In this document: positions 26,101 through 39,900 of the stretch, one piece after another | How positions within the stretch are numbered: position 1 is the stretch's first letter | Layout: each line of letters opens with the position of its first letter | NCBI GenBank assembly: GCA_030248215.1 | Contig: JASANG010001576.1 | Span: 1-64,000 of the forward strand | DNA: 64,000 nucleotides | DNA from: Enoplolaimus lenunculus | Lineage: Eukaryota > Nematoda > Enoplea > Enoplida > Thoracostomopsidae | Direction: 5' to 3' | The notes under the pieces: generated by a model | The model's input: only the letters and a program-made list of their open reading frames with translations | Databases searched by the model: none | Told to the model about the DNA's origin: nothing | Translations under genes and position numbers: made by a program

Positions 26101-29100
26101 TGTGACATTAGTGATAGGAACAACCAAAAACTGTGTCATACTAACGAAGATTTTGGCGTATACTGTTGTATTAAAGAAAACCGTGTAAATTCTAGTCAAC
26201 ATTTAACACGCGTGGTGCCCCTTCTTAAACGCGTTACTACTGAAACTGAAGAATGCGGGGAGCGTTCGAAACTTAAGTCAGCCTGCCCACTAACTTTATC
26301 TGCTAAAAACAAACAAACAGTTTCGAAACTACTTGTTAAGCATAATATGCGGTATAGCAAGAACCTTTTGAAAAAGACAGCAAGTAGTTTAGCACCTGCT
26401 AAACATGAAAAACCTAGCATCGTTAACAGTCTTTCGGCTGATAATAAAAAGCAAGTAGCAACGCAGACCAGTCCGTCTGATGAAGATCTAGCTGCTGGCA
26501 AAAGGCTACAATCATGTCGACAAAATGGTCAAATGCAACTAACTGCGCTTCCGCACACGCCAGAAAGCAGCATATCTGCGAAAAATGTTGAATTGTGGAC
26601 GCAAAACGGCGAATACAGCAGTCAAGTTACTAATGTTGCAGTTGGCAAAAAAGCGGCAGAATTAACCGAGCAAAAGCCTACAAAATCACGTCAATTTCAA
26701 TTTAGACAATCGCGATTGAAACCAACAGTCAAAGTGCCGCCGTCGACTTCATTGTTTACCGCTAGATCCCCTCGCATAGAAGCGGAAGGAACCCAGGCAG
26801 CCACAGGTGAAACTACATCACATGCGAATAGAAATAGCCATGTTATTCAAGCGTTAACTCCGTCACATGCAGATGCTATTCGTTCTGCTTTTGCGGCTTT
26901 TTTATGGCATGAAGGTGTAGTACTAGACGCCATGGAATGCGCAAACTATTTAAAATTTCATCCAGAATTGTTGTGTTTACAGTTTCGTAATCAAACTGGC
27001 GAGTCCCCAAAACTCACCACCGGATCGAAGGCTGCTAACGATGATGAACATCATCACACTTCCTTAAATGGTACTTCAACTGCGCAGCCAGCAGCAAAGG
27101 GCACAACTGTTAGTGTGGAACGTGCAACAACTAGCAGTGTGGGGTGTCTGGGGAAAGCATCAAATTTGTACCACGGCAGCAAACAGGTCAGTGTTTCCGA
27201 TTTAGACGAATTTAGAAAACCGGATTTTGAAGTACCTATTGCCCTGAAGCTGATATACTCGCTTTGGATAGAAGTGTCGCGTACAATGGACGCGATTTTG
27301 TTTTACTCGCACCACAAAACTTTAGAAAATCAATTAATGGTACCTGAATCTAGCGTCGTGCGTCAAAATGGCGAGACAAGCGACAATTGTTTTCATAATT
27401 TAAATAGTTGCCAAGGAGCAGAACTGCTTGGTCATGGACAACATTCGGAGGCTGTAGTTGATCCAGCAGAACACCGTCGACCAGGGACAGTTCATCATAT
27501 TGAGCAATATCCAAATATTCGAAATTCAGTGATTCGATGTGGAATTTTTGGCAGTCGTGATGATGCAAACCGGCAATATCGGGAAAGTAGCGCTTCGCAA
27601 CAACGTGGCAAAGATAAAACGAAAAACAGTAACAATACAGAAATGTGTGATTGGCTGTTACAAACACAAAACAATGCTAATTCTAAATGTAAAGTTGCGG
27701 TCAAGCGAAATAATTCGCCACATGAACGCGATAATGCAATTTCGAACCAATTCAAAGCAGGCACAATTAATACTGACGTGTCGAGTGCAGCGCGAGCGTT
27801 TTGTGAGTTATGTGATTCGTGGAATCCGTTGCCGGTAACAGCTCATATGGCAGAAGCTCATCCAGGCTGTGGGTCACACTCCGGAGGTCAAGGATATAAT
27901 AGTACTGGTCGGTATACGTCTGGTTGGACAGGGAATTGCGGAGAATACGGGGGTGGAGGGGCGATTAATGTAGTATCGGGTACGTATTGTCCTGGAGCGT
28001 TTTTGAATGCTGCTGGTGCTAGCGGTAATGCAGCAGGGCAAACATTGTCGTCGTCTTGGTTTTTACTTTGTACACAATGCCGACAGCATTATATCCGTAT
28101 TAAAGGATGCCCGCAGCAACGAGAGCTGCATGTTTCTGTCGAACAATGCAGTTCCCGCAACGTACAGAAACGTCAAGATGGTAGATCTGTTCAAACTGGA
28201 GCAGGCTTAGACGATAAACTCTTGCAGCCTATTTTGTTCTTAAAACGGCCGGATACGCTGAAACGTGATGTCAATTGTTTGGATCCGTTGCAATTTGAAG
28301 TTAAACGAAGTAGCGCTGAAGACCTGGAAGCTGTTAATAATTGTGAGTTTCAGTCTCGGCACTCGGATATGAGTGATACTCCAGAATTAATTCTAAAGCA
28401 AAATGCTATGTTTTTGTTGTCCCTTAACTCGCGTTTTGAGCAGTCTGCGGAAATGACTCAGTTTTGTGGAACTGGCAGTGGTGGAAACAGTTCTATAGCA
28501 GCAACTCTGCCTGGTAGTCACTACAGTTTTAACTATCGTGACGGACGAAAAATTAACGAAAGCAAATCAAACGAGAATTGTCGAAAGTATAGTAATGGAA
28601 AAAATGCACCACATAGTGTCAGGGATCTTGTGTTAGGAAGCAGTTGCGGGCAATCGGAAACACAGTCCACTCGCACTGCGGCTGTAGGACGAAGTGCCGG
28701 CGGTAAAAGTTTAGCGGTCCGAAAGTTATCGCTTAATAGCTATATAACAACACAAGGAGCTGATTTACCAGTTGCATCCATTAACAGTGGAGGTGCTGGC
28801 TGTTCTAGTTGGGGTATCAATATGTATCCTCAGACGTTAACATCGCCAGTGAAATCGTCCACGTGTTCAACAAATACGACCCCTCCAGGTGGTAATAGCC
28901 AACTAGTTTCTCCTGGTGCAGCTTGTCCTAACGGTAGTATCACGTCACAGAAATGCTTTGACTGTGGCAACGTAGCTAACAATTATTCAGATGCTTTAGA
29001 AAATAGTAAATCACGCACTGGTAACATAGAGCCGGCGTTTGCTCATTCTTCCAGCAGTACTGCGAAGCTACAAATACCAGGTACGTCAAGAGATGCAGGC

Positions 29101-32100
29101 AGACCACCGAAAGCTGTTGTTGCTGTACCTGTGATAACTCGGAAACGAGCAGTACGCAAGCAGATATCTGTCGCAACGGGGCTATGCAATACGCGGGCTA
29201 TGAATGTCAATTCCAGTACGCAGCGAAATGAATCTGACGTAGTCAAAGATGTATCTTCTATTGGAGCCAATGCAGAGATGAAATTAATGCCGCAGTCTGG
29301 GTCTGCAAACGGAACACCAGTAGACGAGATTGAATCCGGTTTGAAACAGCTTTCACAAAGTTCACCAAATCAATTTAATGGTCGAGCGTCGTCGAAAAAT
29401 AGTTCAACATTGCCTGATGCTAATATACAGTTGGCAACGGAACACAGCGCTAGCACAAATGACGATAATTTATCGCAAGTTATGATCACAGCGGCAAAGC
29501 CTATTTCTTCGAAATTATCTTGGCCTATAACTGATGCTGATGATAGGCGAAATATTTGGTCATGCCGTTCCCCGGTGCGAGGAGATAGCTATTTAGCGGC
29601 CACACGACATGGTGCTCGCGCTTGCATTGCTGAGTGTGCTAGTGGAAATGCAATTGTCGGTCAACGCCCAAAAGATGCGCAGAATTTGACTCACAACCCA
29701 TCATTTGCTTTGCGACAAGCTGTGTCACTGTACTGTGGTCATTTGAACTTTGATAATGGTACATTCATTGATACAAATGTTTTAAATTGTAATAAACTCA
29801 AAACTGATCATCCAGATGGACATTTTTGTAATATTAGCTTGCCAACCTCTGATGATAAAGTTACAAAAACTATGTTAGAGCCGGATTTAATTGCAAGTCT
29901 AGCTTGCAAACCGATTCTTGGATTTCTGGCAGTATGGCACGATTTAAATTTTTACAAACGTACAATGCTACTCGCTTTGATTCGTTCGGTATGCTATGGA
30001 CATGCATTTCAAGTATTTACATGGTTATTGAAAATTGTGACGTCCCCTCATGCACGTCATGATATTGTTGCAACTTTATGTGAAGCGCTTATAAACTCTG
30101 GCGGCGGTCAACGATGTAACCAGATCGGTTCATTGTCAACTTTTCCTATGAGCCATCCTTTGAGTGAAAACTATCTCGCAGGTAGCGTTTCACTACAAAT
30201 GCTGGGTCATTATCACTCAGCGCTTTTGGCTATTTCGTCAATGCTCAATTCAAATTTGAAAGCAAGCAATAGGCCTATTGTTGGTAGTGATACGTTCGGT
30301 AAACTGATGCGAATTGGTGAAGAAACACAGCGTGTTTGCTTACGCTCGTGGATGATTAATTTTACCGTTTATGATCAAGTGCTAATTTTACGATCTAAAA
30401 TATTGCAAATTATCAGCCGGATTTTGTCCTGTTCGAGTCTGACCTCGGATACTTGCGAAATAACGACAACCTCTACTAGTAAGAATGATTACACCCGTAT
30501 GAAGCAGACAGGAACCACGCCTAGCAGCGTTGGGTTGCCTCTGTTATCGGTAAGCAGTGATATAACGGCTACAATCGCTGAAACTGATGCTTCAAGTCGG
30601 CGAGGCATGCTCGCCAGCTTGATCGATCGAAATCCAGATACTTTTTGGGAATCAGCGGTGACCGACGACGAACAAAATCAGCATCCACAAATTCAACTCG
30701 CACTCGCAGAGCAACAACCCCAGTACCGGCCACGATGGATTCGTATAACCCTGGACTCGCAACGATCTACACCAGTAGACGACTTGTACGTAAGTATATT
30801 TGTCGACAATCAACTAGATTCGAGCTATCGTATAGAGACTCTGACGTTTTGGGCGCTAGTTGTATCGGCAGCAAGTGTTCGCAATCACAGAACTGCTGAA
30901 AACCACCGTTCGGAAGTTGAAAATCATGGCATGATTTCGCCGTTACAAGAGTGCCGTTTGTTGGTACCTCACGCCATCATGACAAAAGCGATTGATCATC
31001 AATTCGTGGGCTGGATAACATGTCCCATACGAGGATTGTCAGAGTTACTGGTAATGTCTTTCTCACTTATTCACAATTATTTGTTTGACCCGTACTAATT
31101 ATTCGGCACCTGCCCACTGGAAGACTTAGAGACTGAGTGATTTAGAATTAGGATTAGGCTTAGGCTTGGTGTACAGATCTTTATAATTAACATGGACTAT
31201 TTGTGTTATACTAGTGAAATTAAGAAGTTAGTATGTTGTCAAACGATCGTCGTTCTTCTCCCGACTCCAGGAGTTGCATGTGATGTAAAATCAGGTAGTT
31301 AAAATAATATTGAAATCACTATTTTAACGCCAGTATGTGGACTCTGGTTGCAATCTGCTGCTAGGCATATTTGTGTTCCTTATCAAGTTTAAATCTGGTG
31401 TTTTTATAGATTGAGATTCGACCCGTTGAAAACAACACAGCGGTTCGCGTGCGTAGTATATGCATATTGGTTAACGAAAGAGGTAATACGAGTGGCTTGG
31501 AGTGTCAGCCTCTAGAAGGCAAATCAACAGATGGGCATCGAAATTCAGCTCTTCGTCATTCAGTGTCTAACGTGTTTAGATTCAACCCAGTACAAGAAGA
31601 CGCGTTTTCACTCTTTCAGCTAATCACACGAGAGGTTTGTTGGTCCCTATGTTTGCCACCTGAGATATATAGTATCTATAGAACCCTTCTGTTCGTCTTT
31701 ACTTCCTGTTGAGAAATTAATCGCGCCAGTTTTGCACAGATACATGCTACATAGTGCGTAACCACAGTGTAATTTTACGTTCGTCGCCCGTTTAGATTTT
31801 TAGATGGAATAATTGAGTGATGTGCTGTTCACGATAATGTTTCAGTGGCCGGCTACAGATTGTACGAGTGTTGGGGTTAATGGGTATACAGTGTGTAGCA
31901 CGAGCCGGCCATCAAAATATATTGCGAACGGTGTATTACTGTTAAACCTGTTACTAATAGTACCACTAGCAGGAAAAATGCACCTCGTGTTTTCAGTATT
32001 TTTAAACTTGTGATGAACTTGCTAAAATACAACTAGACTCTTCAGATTCACCACTTACCGATACAGAAGCTTTAGCTTGTGCTTGAGAATAGTTCGTGAT

Positions 32101-35100
32101 TTCGGCTATGGATTGAAACCACCAACTCCGCGTTCTGGTCCGTTTCCAATGACGCTTATATCGCTCTGGTTCAATAACTGCAGTCGTTTTCCCTTTTATT
32201 CCCCCCAGCACTGCGATAAAGCTATATACCGGTAAAGCACAGATATGACTAGACAGACATAACAAATAATATGCTTACGCTGCCGACCTTAAGTTCTCCG
32301 AAAGTGCCGAAAGTTCCTTTGTTTAGGTGCTTTCCGCACGTCCACTACGATACTCTTAGCCCTGTTGTTCCACTAAGTCACAAGCTCACACCGTACAAAC
32401 AAATGCAAACTCAACGTGACAACCTCCAAATACGCCGTAAATCCCCAAATAACCGTAAAATTCCCAAGTAAATTCTCCAGCCGAAACTAGCCCCGCTAGA
32501 ATCGACTTATCCCAAGTACTACAAATAATCCCCAGTTATCTCCTTAACGCATTCCCAAGTATCCCCAAGTTTCCCCTGGTACTGCCCGAAGGCGATGCGC
32601 TATGCGCTTTTACAACGATTCCCTGATAACGCCGGTTTCACCGTGCTCACATTGAGCTACCGTGACTCTGGTTCTGTTTCAACACCTTTTTGCCTAAGTC
32701 GCCCGGGTCTCTATGCAATTCAACTACAAACAACAATAAAAATCGCCAAAATCCACCACTAGGTAAAAGCCGTAAAATAAGTGCACCGCATAACGTAACT
32801 TGCAAACGACTAGAATGATTATAGAGGCTGGCTACCCCAGCCCCATGTGGAATTGATTTGCATATTTATGAGTGTCCCGGGCGTCTCGGGCCCCTTAGAG
32901 ACACTCATATTCACCACTAGCATAAATAGAACACAACAACAACAATGTCCCCTCCCTACCCCTAGCTATGCGATTTCGCGCATTAAGCCTGACAATAATA
33001 TATTGGCCACGCAGGGCTCCTGAATACTGAACCTTGCGGACGCAGCCGCCACGCATCGATTTATAAATCTCTACGCCGTTTAGCAACGCGTAAGCCTAAC
33101 TTAAGTTCTAAGAGAGACTAGGCGGAGCCGGGGACTCCCTTAAGGTGTGGATTTAGGTTTGGTTTTAGATTTGTTTTAGTTTTTAGATTGGAATATATTT
33201 GAGTGTGGCACAGCCACCTACAGTGCTACGTTACTGATTATTGTTAATATTAATACTTAACGGTTTAGAACCTATTTTGATTATCGACAACCTACTTTAA
33301 TCTATGCCATTGAAACGGATGCAATGTTTTTGGATTGTTCATTGCTTTATTAACTGCAGTTGAAAGTTGTGTTCCACATATTACAAAGCGGTTCATGTTT
33401 TGATTTTACAAATTAAGCGAAATTAAATGAGCTACTAGTAAAGAACAGAATTCGTGTTGAGAATACACCTTGTTTTAATGGTAATTAATTGACAGCTGTT
33501 TTGTCCAAATAGTGATGGCAGACAATGAGAAATCCCTATATTAGGTATAAATACATAAATTGAAAAACTTTTCGTTCCTGTTTAAAATCTTTTCAAGCAT
33601 AGCATACGCTATGAGCAAGATAAAAACTGTATATGCGAAATAATCCGCAGTACCTAAGTTAAGCAATTATTACGCGTAAGTATGGTGCCAAAAGATTACA
33701 AGTGGAGAAACATTCTAATTATTCGACCCAAATTATTGAAGTGTGGCGGTGTTTGTAACTGAACTGCTAAGCGTTTTGTTAGTTAGACTTTCTGTTCAGA
33801 TGTAAACATAGGCTGTGCAAGTTTGTATTTGTCCTAAAGCTTGAAAATTTTTTCCAGATTTTTCCTGTTAACAGAGTATATCTCTTCTGAAATTGCAGAA
33901 ATCGCGAAGTGCACATTTTCATAGTAAATCATCCTGGGTGCAAAGCGGAACTATTTCTCCTGTTGTTAACAGAGTATATCTTTTTTTCTGAAATTGCAGA
34001 AATCGCGAAGTGCAATTTTTTATAGTAAATCATCCTGGGTGCAAAGCGGACCTGGATTATATCGGAATCGGAACAGCAAATTTATACCGGAATCGAAATC
34101 GGAACTACAAATTTTGTGACTATACAGATAATTTGTATTAACAAGTATTATATTGATTTAGGGTGTCTGCTGGCTGGTAACAATTCTCAAAAACGTCGCA
34201 TGAACAAATGGCAATCATTTTTGGCTCTGTAAAACTAAACTACAATCAATTATTGAAAAGATATCTCATCGAAAACCATTTAATAGAAAGTTGTTAAAGT
34301 GCCCCTAACGGGGCCATAGAAAAAGATATGTTTTGAAAATATATTTGATGTGTAACGTGTAAAGTTTAGAAACAAGGGACTCGAACAAATTTTGAAAGTT
34401 AAATTCATGTACTACCTTTTTTCTCAAAAATCGGGCTTATTTTTTAGGACAGCATATTTCAGATTGCCAAAAAAGTTTTGGCGGTCACAAGCAAGCTGTG
34501 ATGTGTCACACAGAAACATATTCACAGCTTTGGGCGGCCATAAATCAAACAGTATTATATTTGATGTTTTCCTTCGGTTAAAAAGAAATTTGACAAATTT
34601 TGTAATCGCTTTATTTCATGATAAAATTTTGAAGAACCCTTGAGAAGTCTGCGTACCTGAATTGTACTGGCAAAGTGCAATATTTTCTGAAACTTTATAT
34701 ATTCGTTTATAATTTTGCGTAATTTAGCATTCGTTTACAGCATGATCCAGGAAGCAACCGTAGGTTAAAATACCGGAGTCAGAGTTGAACCAAAATTTGC
34801 CTTAGTCGGAGAGGTCGATTTTATGCCGGAGACGAAGGCTGACGTCGCATTATACTGTGCTATGAACAATGGGTCACTCAAAAACAAAGGTTAAGATTTC
34901 GATAAAACTAAAGTTCGTTATAAAGCTCCATACTGCCATCTATGTTTGTAAATTATCATTTTTGTATAAAATCCACACAGGGTTAGAAATTTGTGCCGTG
35001 AAAAATGGCACTTATTAGTGCCAGTAGTAGTAAATAGGTAAACATTTGTTTCATGGTGTTTGAATAAGATGAAAATCACATCTCCACAGCGCATGTTCAA

Positions 35101-36951
35101 AGCGTCTATCCCCATGAGTCATTTTTTTGCGATAACGGGTAATTCAGAAAATTACGAAACTATCAAACAAAGCTGTGAATATGTTTCTGTGTGACACATC
35201 ACAGCTTGCTTGTGACCGCCAAAACTTTTTTGGCAGTCTGAAATATGCTGTCCTAGAAAATAAGCCCGATTTTTGTGAAAAAAGGAAGTACATGAATTTA
35301 ACTTTCAAAATTTGTTCGAGTCCCTTGTTTCTAAACTTTACACGTTACACATCAAATATATTTTCAAAACATATCTTTTTCTATGGCCCCGTTAGGGTCA
35401 CTTTAACAACTTGTTTCACAACTTTACAAAAGTAACTTTGTTCTGATACGGGTATAGATACTGAAAAGATCGAACAACAAACAAAATTGAATTGATACTA
35501 ACTTACCAAGATTATTGTCACTCATAACCACTAACTTACCAATATTTTTAAGTCACTCATAACCGATGCACCAACCCCACCAATTATTATTTTAATCCAT
35601 CCGCATTCATGATAGTTTGCTCTACCTAGCTATGTATATTCCTGTTTTTAAAACAATTTTCTTTACAGATTTTAATTTAAAAAAAGTCAACGCACAATAT
35701 GACGAAAAACCAGATAATGTAGCATCAACTGTTGCATAACAATACGCTAAGCCAACACACTAGGCAATGCTGAAAAAATAACTGTTGGCTCTATGTACCG
35801 GGGCTGCGTAGTTTATAGTTTACTTCGACGCCGTTTATCTGAGTCAAAATACGAAGAAAATTTGCACAAAAATTAGAGCAAACTTTCGCCTAGTTTGCTA
35901 CTACAGAATTTGAATGGAACCTGTCATTGTATGTAATAAACTTATAGTATGATGTTGCTACATGCGATAAATTATACATATCTAAACTAGCTGCATGAAA
36001 ATATGAACGATTTTTAGAATCAAAAATTTTGCGTAAAACATATTATAAGAGACACTACCGTCTCCTTATGATAAATGATGCAGAATTTTCATACCACGTA
36101 TCACAACAAGTAGGCCTAAAATTAAAATGTGGAAATTCCGATTTCGATTGATTGTTCAATCGGAATCGAAACTCGTTTGGAATCGGAACTCTAATCGGAA
36201 TCGCAATTCCGATTGCACCCTGAATCATAGCGGTGATATGCTTTTACATAACTAACAATGAAGCGTTATAAATAGTGCATGTGCGGCTTACAATATTCGA
36301 GACAAGCACGGGGATGCAGGCAGCCTTTATGCCATTGAATATTAATTTTAATGTACTATTCAGCCTAAGCCTTAACAACAATGTAAGAAATAGCAAAGTA
36401 ACGAAAAGAAAAAATTTTCGCTAACTTCTCAACCTTAAACCTTATATTCAATACACGTTAAAAATAGTTTAACATTGGTATTAAATTTTCATCCAAATCA
36501 TTCCCAGCCCCTGCAGTGCACTGACCATTATTTATCTTGCAGTCCAAGTCACGTACACAATCAAGGTCACATAGTATCTCGGCATCATCCACCCCCTCGG
36601 TATGTTTCACCAATCAAATTATCTTATTTGAGCGTCGGGAAATACTCTAACTTTCGGCACCATAGTACACAATCCATTTTTGACTCTATAATTCTCTTTG
36701 ATTTAATTCAAATCCGCACGTCTTCGACTGTCACTTGTTACGATCAATGTATAGAATAGGGCCGTAACGGTAGCATGAGCATATTCTTAAGACAAAGCCT
36801 ACGTGAAAAAATGAGCTTGCACTTAAGCCTATTCCTTAGCTTATGGAAAAAATTAGTCTAGCTTAAGCTTACTCTATTAATGTCAGAGTTTCGCGAAGTG
36901 TTTTATATTTTGTACTCTGGGGTCGAAACATGGATGTCCGTCCGTCCGTCT

Positions 36952-36985
<34 letters not shown>

Positions 36986-39900
36986 CCGTCCGTCCGTCCA
37001 AAAACAATCTCAAGAACGGCTAAACCGATTTTGATAAACTTTTTTGTTTGAAAGCCAATTATCCTGGAGGGTTTAAGCCGTTTATTAGCTACAGGCTAAT
37101 TTGCATAATTAATTAATTAAGCCTAAATTACGACTTTCTACATTATTTCACTAATTATTACAGTTAGAAGCTATCTAATTTTAGCATTAAAGGATTTTTG
37201 GGTACGAGGATTCTGCATAGACTGTTTACCAAGTCCAAAACCGATAATTGAGTAGTTAGCTAATAGATAATTTGCTTATTTGCATAGTTTATAAGCCTAA
37301 ATTAGGGATTTTTACATTATTTCGCTAATTATTCTGGTTAAAAGCAATATAATTTTAGCACTAAACGGTTTTTAGGTGCCAGGAATTTGAATAAATTGTT
37401 TACAAACCTCGAAACCGATAATTGAACAGTTAGCTAATAGCTAATTTGCATATTAGGTGAATTGAGAACACAAAATTAGGACTTTTTATATTATTTCAAT
37501 AATTATTAGGGTTTATTGAAGGTTTTTGAGTGTGAGAAATCGGAATAAGTTATTTACAAACCTCGAAAACCGATAATTGAATAGTTAGCTAATAGCTAAT
37601 TTGCATATTAGCTTAATTGAGAAGACAAAATTAGGACTTTTTAAATTATTTCAATAATTAGGGTTTACTGAAGGTGATTGGTGCGAGGAATCAGAATAAA
37701 TTGTTTACAAACGTCTAAAACCGATAATTGAGTAGTTAGCTAATAGATAATTTGCATATAAGCATAGTTGATAACCCTAAATTAGGCGTTTTTACAATGT
37801 TTCACTAATTATTAGGGTTACAAGCAATCTAATTTCAGCAGTAATGAGTTTTTTGAGTGCGAGGAATCTGAATAAATTGTCTACAAACCTTTAAAACCGA
37901 TGATCGAATAGTTAGCTAATCGCTAATTTGCATATTTGCTCAACTGACAAGACAAAATTAGGACTTGTTAAACTATTCCAATAATTATTATGGTGGCTGA
38001 AAAGTTTTTGGGTGCGAGTAATCTGAAAAAATTGCTTACAAACCTACAAAACCGATAAATGAATAGTTAGCTAAAGTGTGTTCAAGTTTCGCTCAACACA
38101 TGTAGTCCAACTACGACTAGGGAACTATTTTCCAGGCTGCACAACTACAAGCACTTGATCCAGGATAATGTATTGAAGTGCTAAGTGCTTAACATTCAAT
38201 TTTATTGTTGGTATAGTTTCGAGTGACTAACTACTGGATGTCATAAGTATATAATTAATCCTAATCCATTAATTTCCAAAGACTGTAAAAAATGTTGCAT
38301 TACGGTTTGCAAGACTCCTACTAAAAACCTTGCCGAACCTGTCAGTCCAGGAAGGAACCAGGACTTCAGAACTTTTTACCTGGTAGTTGGAAAGCCAGTT
38401 ACGGGTGCTTTCTAACTAGCGACAACGGATTTTTATGTAGATGCTCTTTCACTGCGCCACGCAGCTTGCCTATTCTACTGCTTTTATCGTTGACTGTATA
38501 TGTCGACTGCATGCTGCCTGCTAGTATACAACACCCTACCACTGCGTCACGTAGCCCGCCTCTTCAACTATTTTTATCATCGACTACAATGCCGACCGTA
38601 CCGTATATGCCTGCTAGCATACAACACAATGTGTATTGCTTATATTACATATGCACCAGGACAAGCATGTCTCACATGCTTACAGAACCGTGGACCTCGT
38701 GCGCTTGTGTTAAGTACGTAGTCAGTAAATCACGCAGATGTTCCAAAAACTTCTTATGCATACACTTACCGTGTACAGATATCGAAAACTTGGGCCCCTC
38801 GTGTTTGCGGTGTTCACTACCTCCACCCGACTACAGGATCAACACTACTTAATGCTCACGACAATCTCAAACTCAACCTAAGGCTAGCATTAAAAGTAGG
38901 CCGAAAAATAACAAATAATGCAGTAGTCAGGGCGTCATTGAAAATACGCTGCAGCATTAACCTGCATGTTTTTTTGCAAATTTATACTAGCGTTTTTCTA
39001 ATACTCACTAGCTAGGTAAAAACCTACATAACAGTGAAACAAAGCGAACGTTTAGAAATATTCCATCAGTATATTGTTGTATTTGCAACGATATTATTCC
39101 AATCATATACGCCTATGCAATTACCCTTCTACACTTCTAAGGTTGCGTTATTTGATGGAAAATTTTCAAAAACAGTGTTTGCGTTTTTCATTAAGTTCTT
39201 GGACTCTGGCGTTTAACATCAATCAGCTGTAAGTTCTTGGACTCTGGCGTTTAACATCAATCAGCTGTTTACAGAAACCTTTTTGACAAAACATTAAAAC
39301 GGGTATGGTCCACCGGCTAGTAGATCATGAACGACGTACATGCACGTGCTAAAATTTTACTTATTTATTGAGCGAAACATATTGGTGACACTACCGTGTA
39401 CCTATTTAGACTAGGTTGTTCAAATATAGCAGTGATACATACCAGTTTGTATATATCATTTATTTCCATAAAAAATTTGCGTTTACCTGAGATTATGCAA
39501 TCCTAATTTTGTCATTGCGGACGGCAGAAAGTGAGAACTTTACGTTTGTTTCTAGTCGGCACACGGCACTTGCGTTTTAGTGGAAAGGCGAAAAATGTTG
39601 TTTTTAGCGTAAACACGATAGTGGCTTATGGTAGACAAAAGGAAATTTATCACTATGTTTATTGAGTGGTGTTTGTATTATATACCGGATATAGAAACCA
39701 AAGCCAGATATGATAGCAGTTTAATCCAGAAATAATGAGAAGCAATTTATTTTTGTTTGACCTTAATGGTTTTTGTGCTTACTTTGCAAGAAAGTTGATT
39801 TTAGGCTTTTGATCATAATTTGGTCGACGAAAGTCAAAGCGCAGATGAGCTACGGCTTCGTAATGCGTTATTAGATGTTGCGTTCAGCAAACAACAGTGG

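Larger units (their letters stand above)
31635..39804 (+). other. Intron 8 of MYCBP2-like gene, 8.2 kb
   Basis: The largest intron. It holds a 1-kb dispersed repeat (32118-33222), a tandem duplication (33867-34050), a B2 MITE split by a long-inverted-repeat element (34035-36222), a CTAAGC-rich MITE (36761-36882), an inverted pearl-like element (36883-38120), a SINE copy (38330-38690) and a 38-bp tandem duplication (39193-39268). In human the region between exons 8 and 9 encodes about 40 further residues, so a small exon could be hidden here, but I could not find one. Confidence 0.75.

Noticed and set aside
31147-31167. Interstitial telomere (TTAGGC) array
   Set aside because: Only two to three degenerate units in a row; similar sequence elsewhere belongs to a MITE interior.
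34392-34643. Open frame of 83 codons in intron 8
   Set aside because: It lies across the left arm and centre of the long-inverted-repeat element and its mirror gives another chance frame; no protein family is recognisable.
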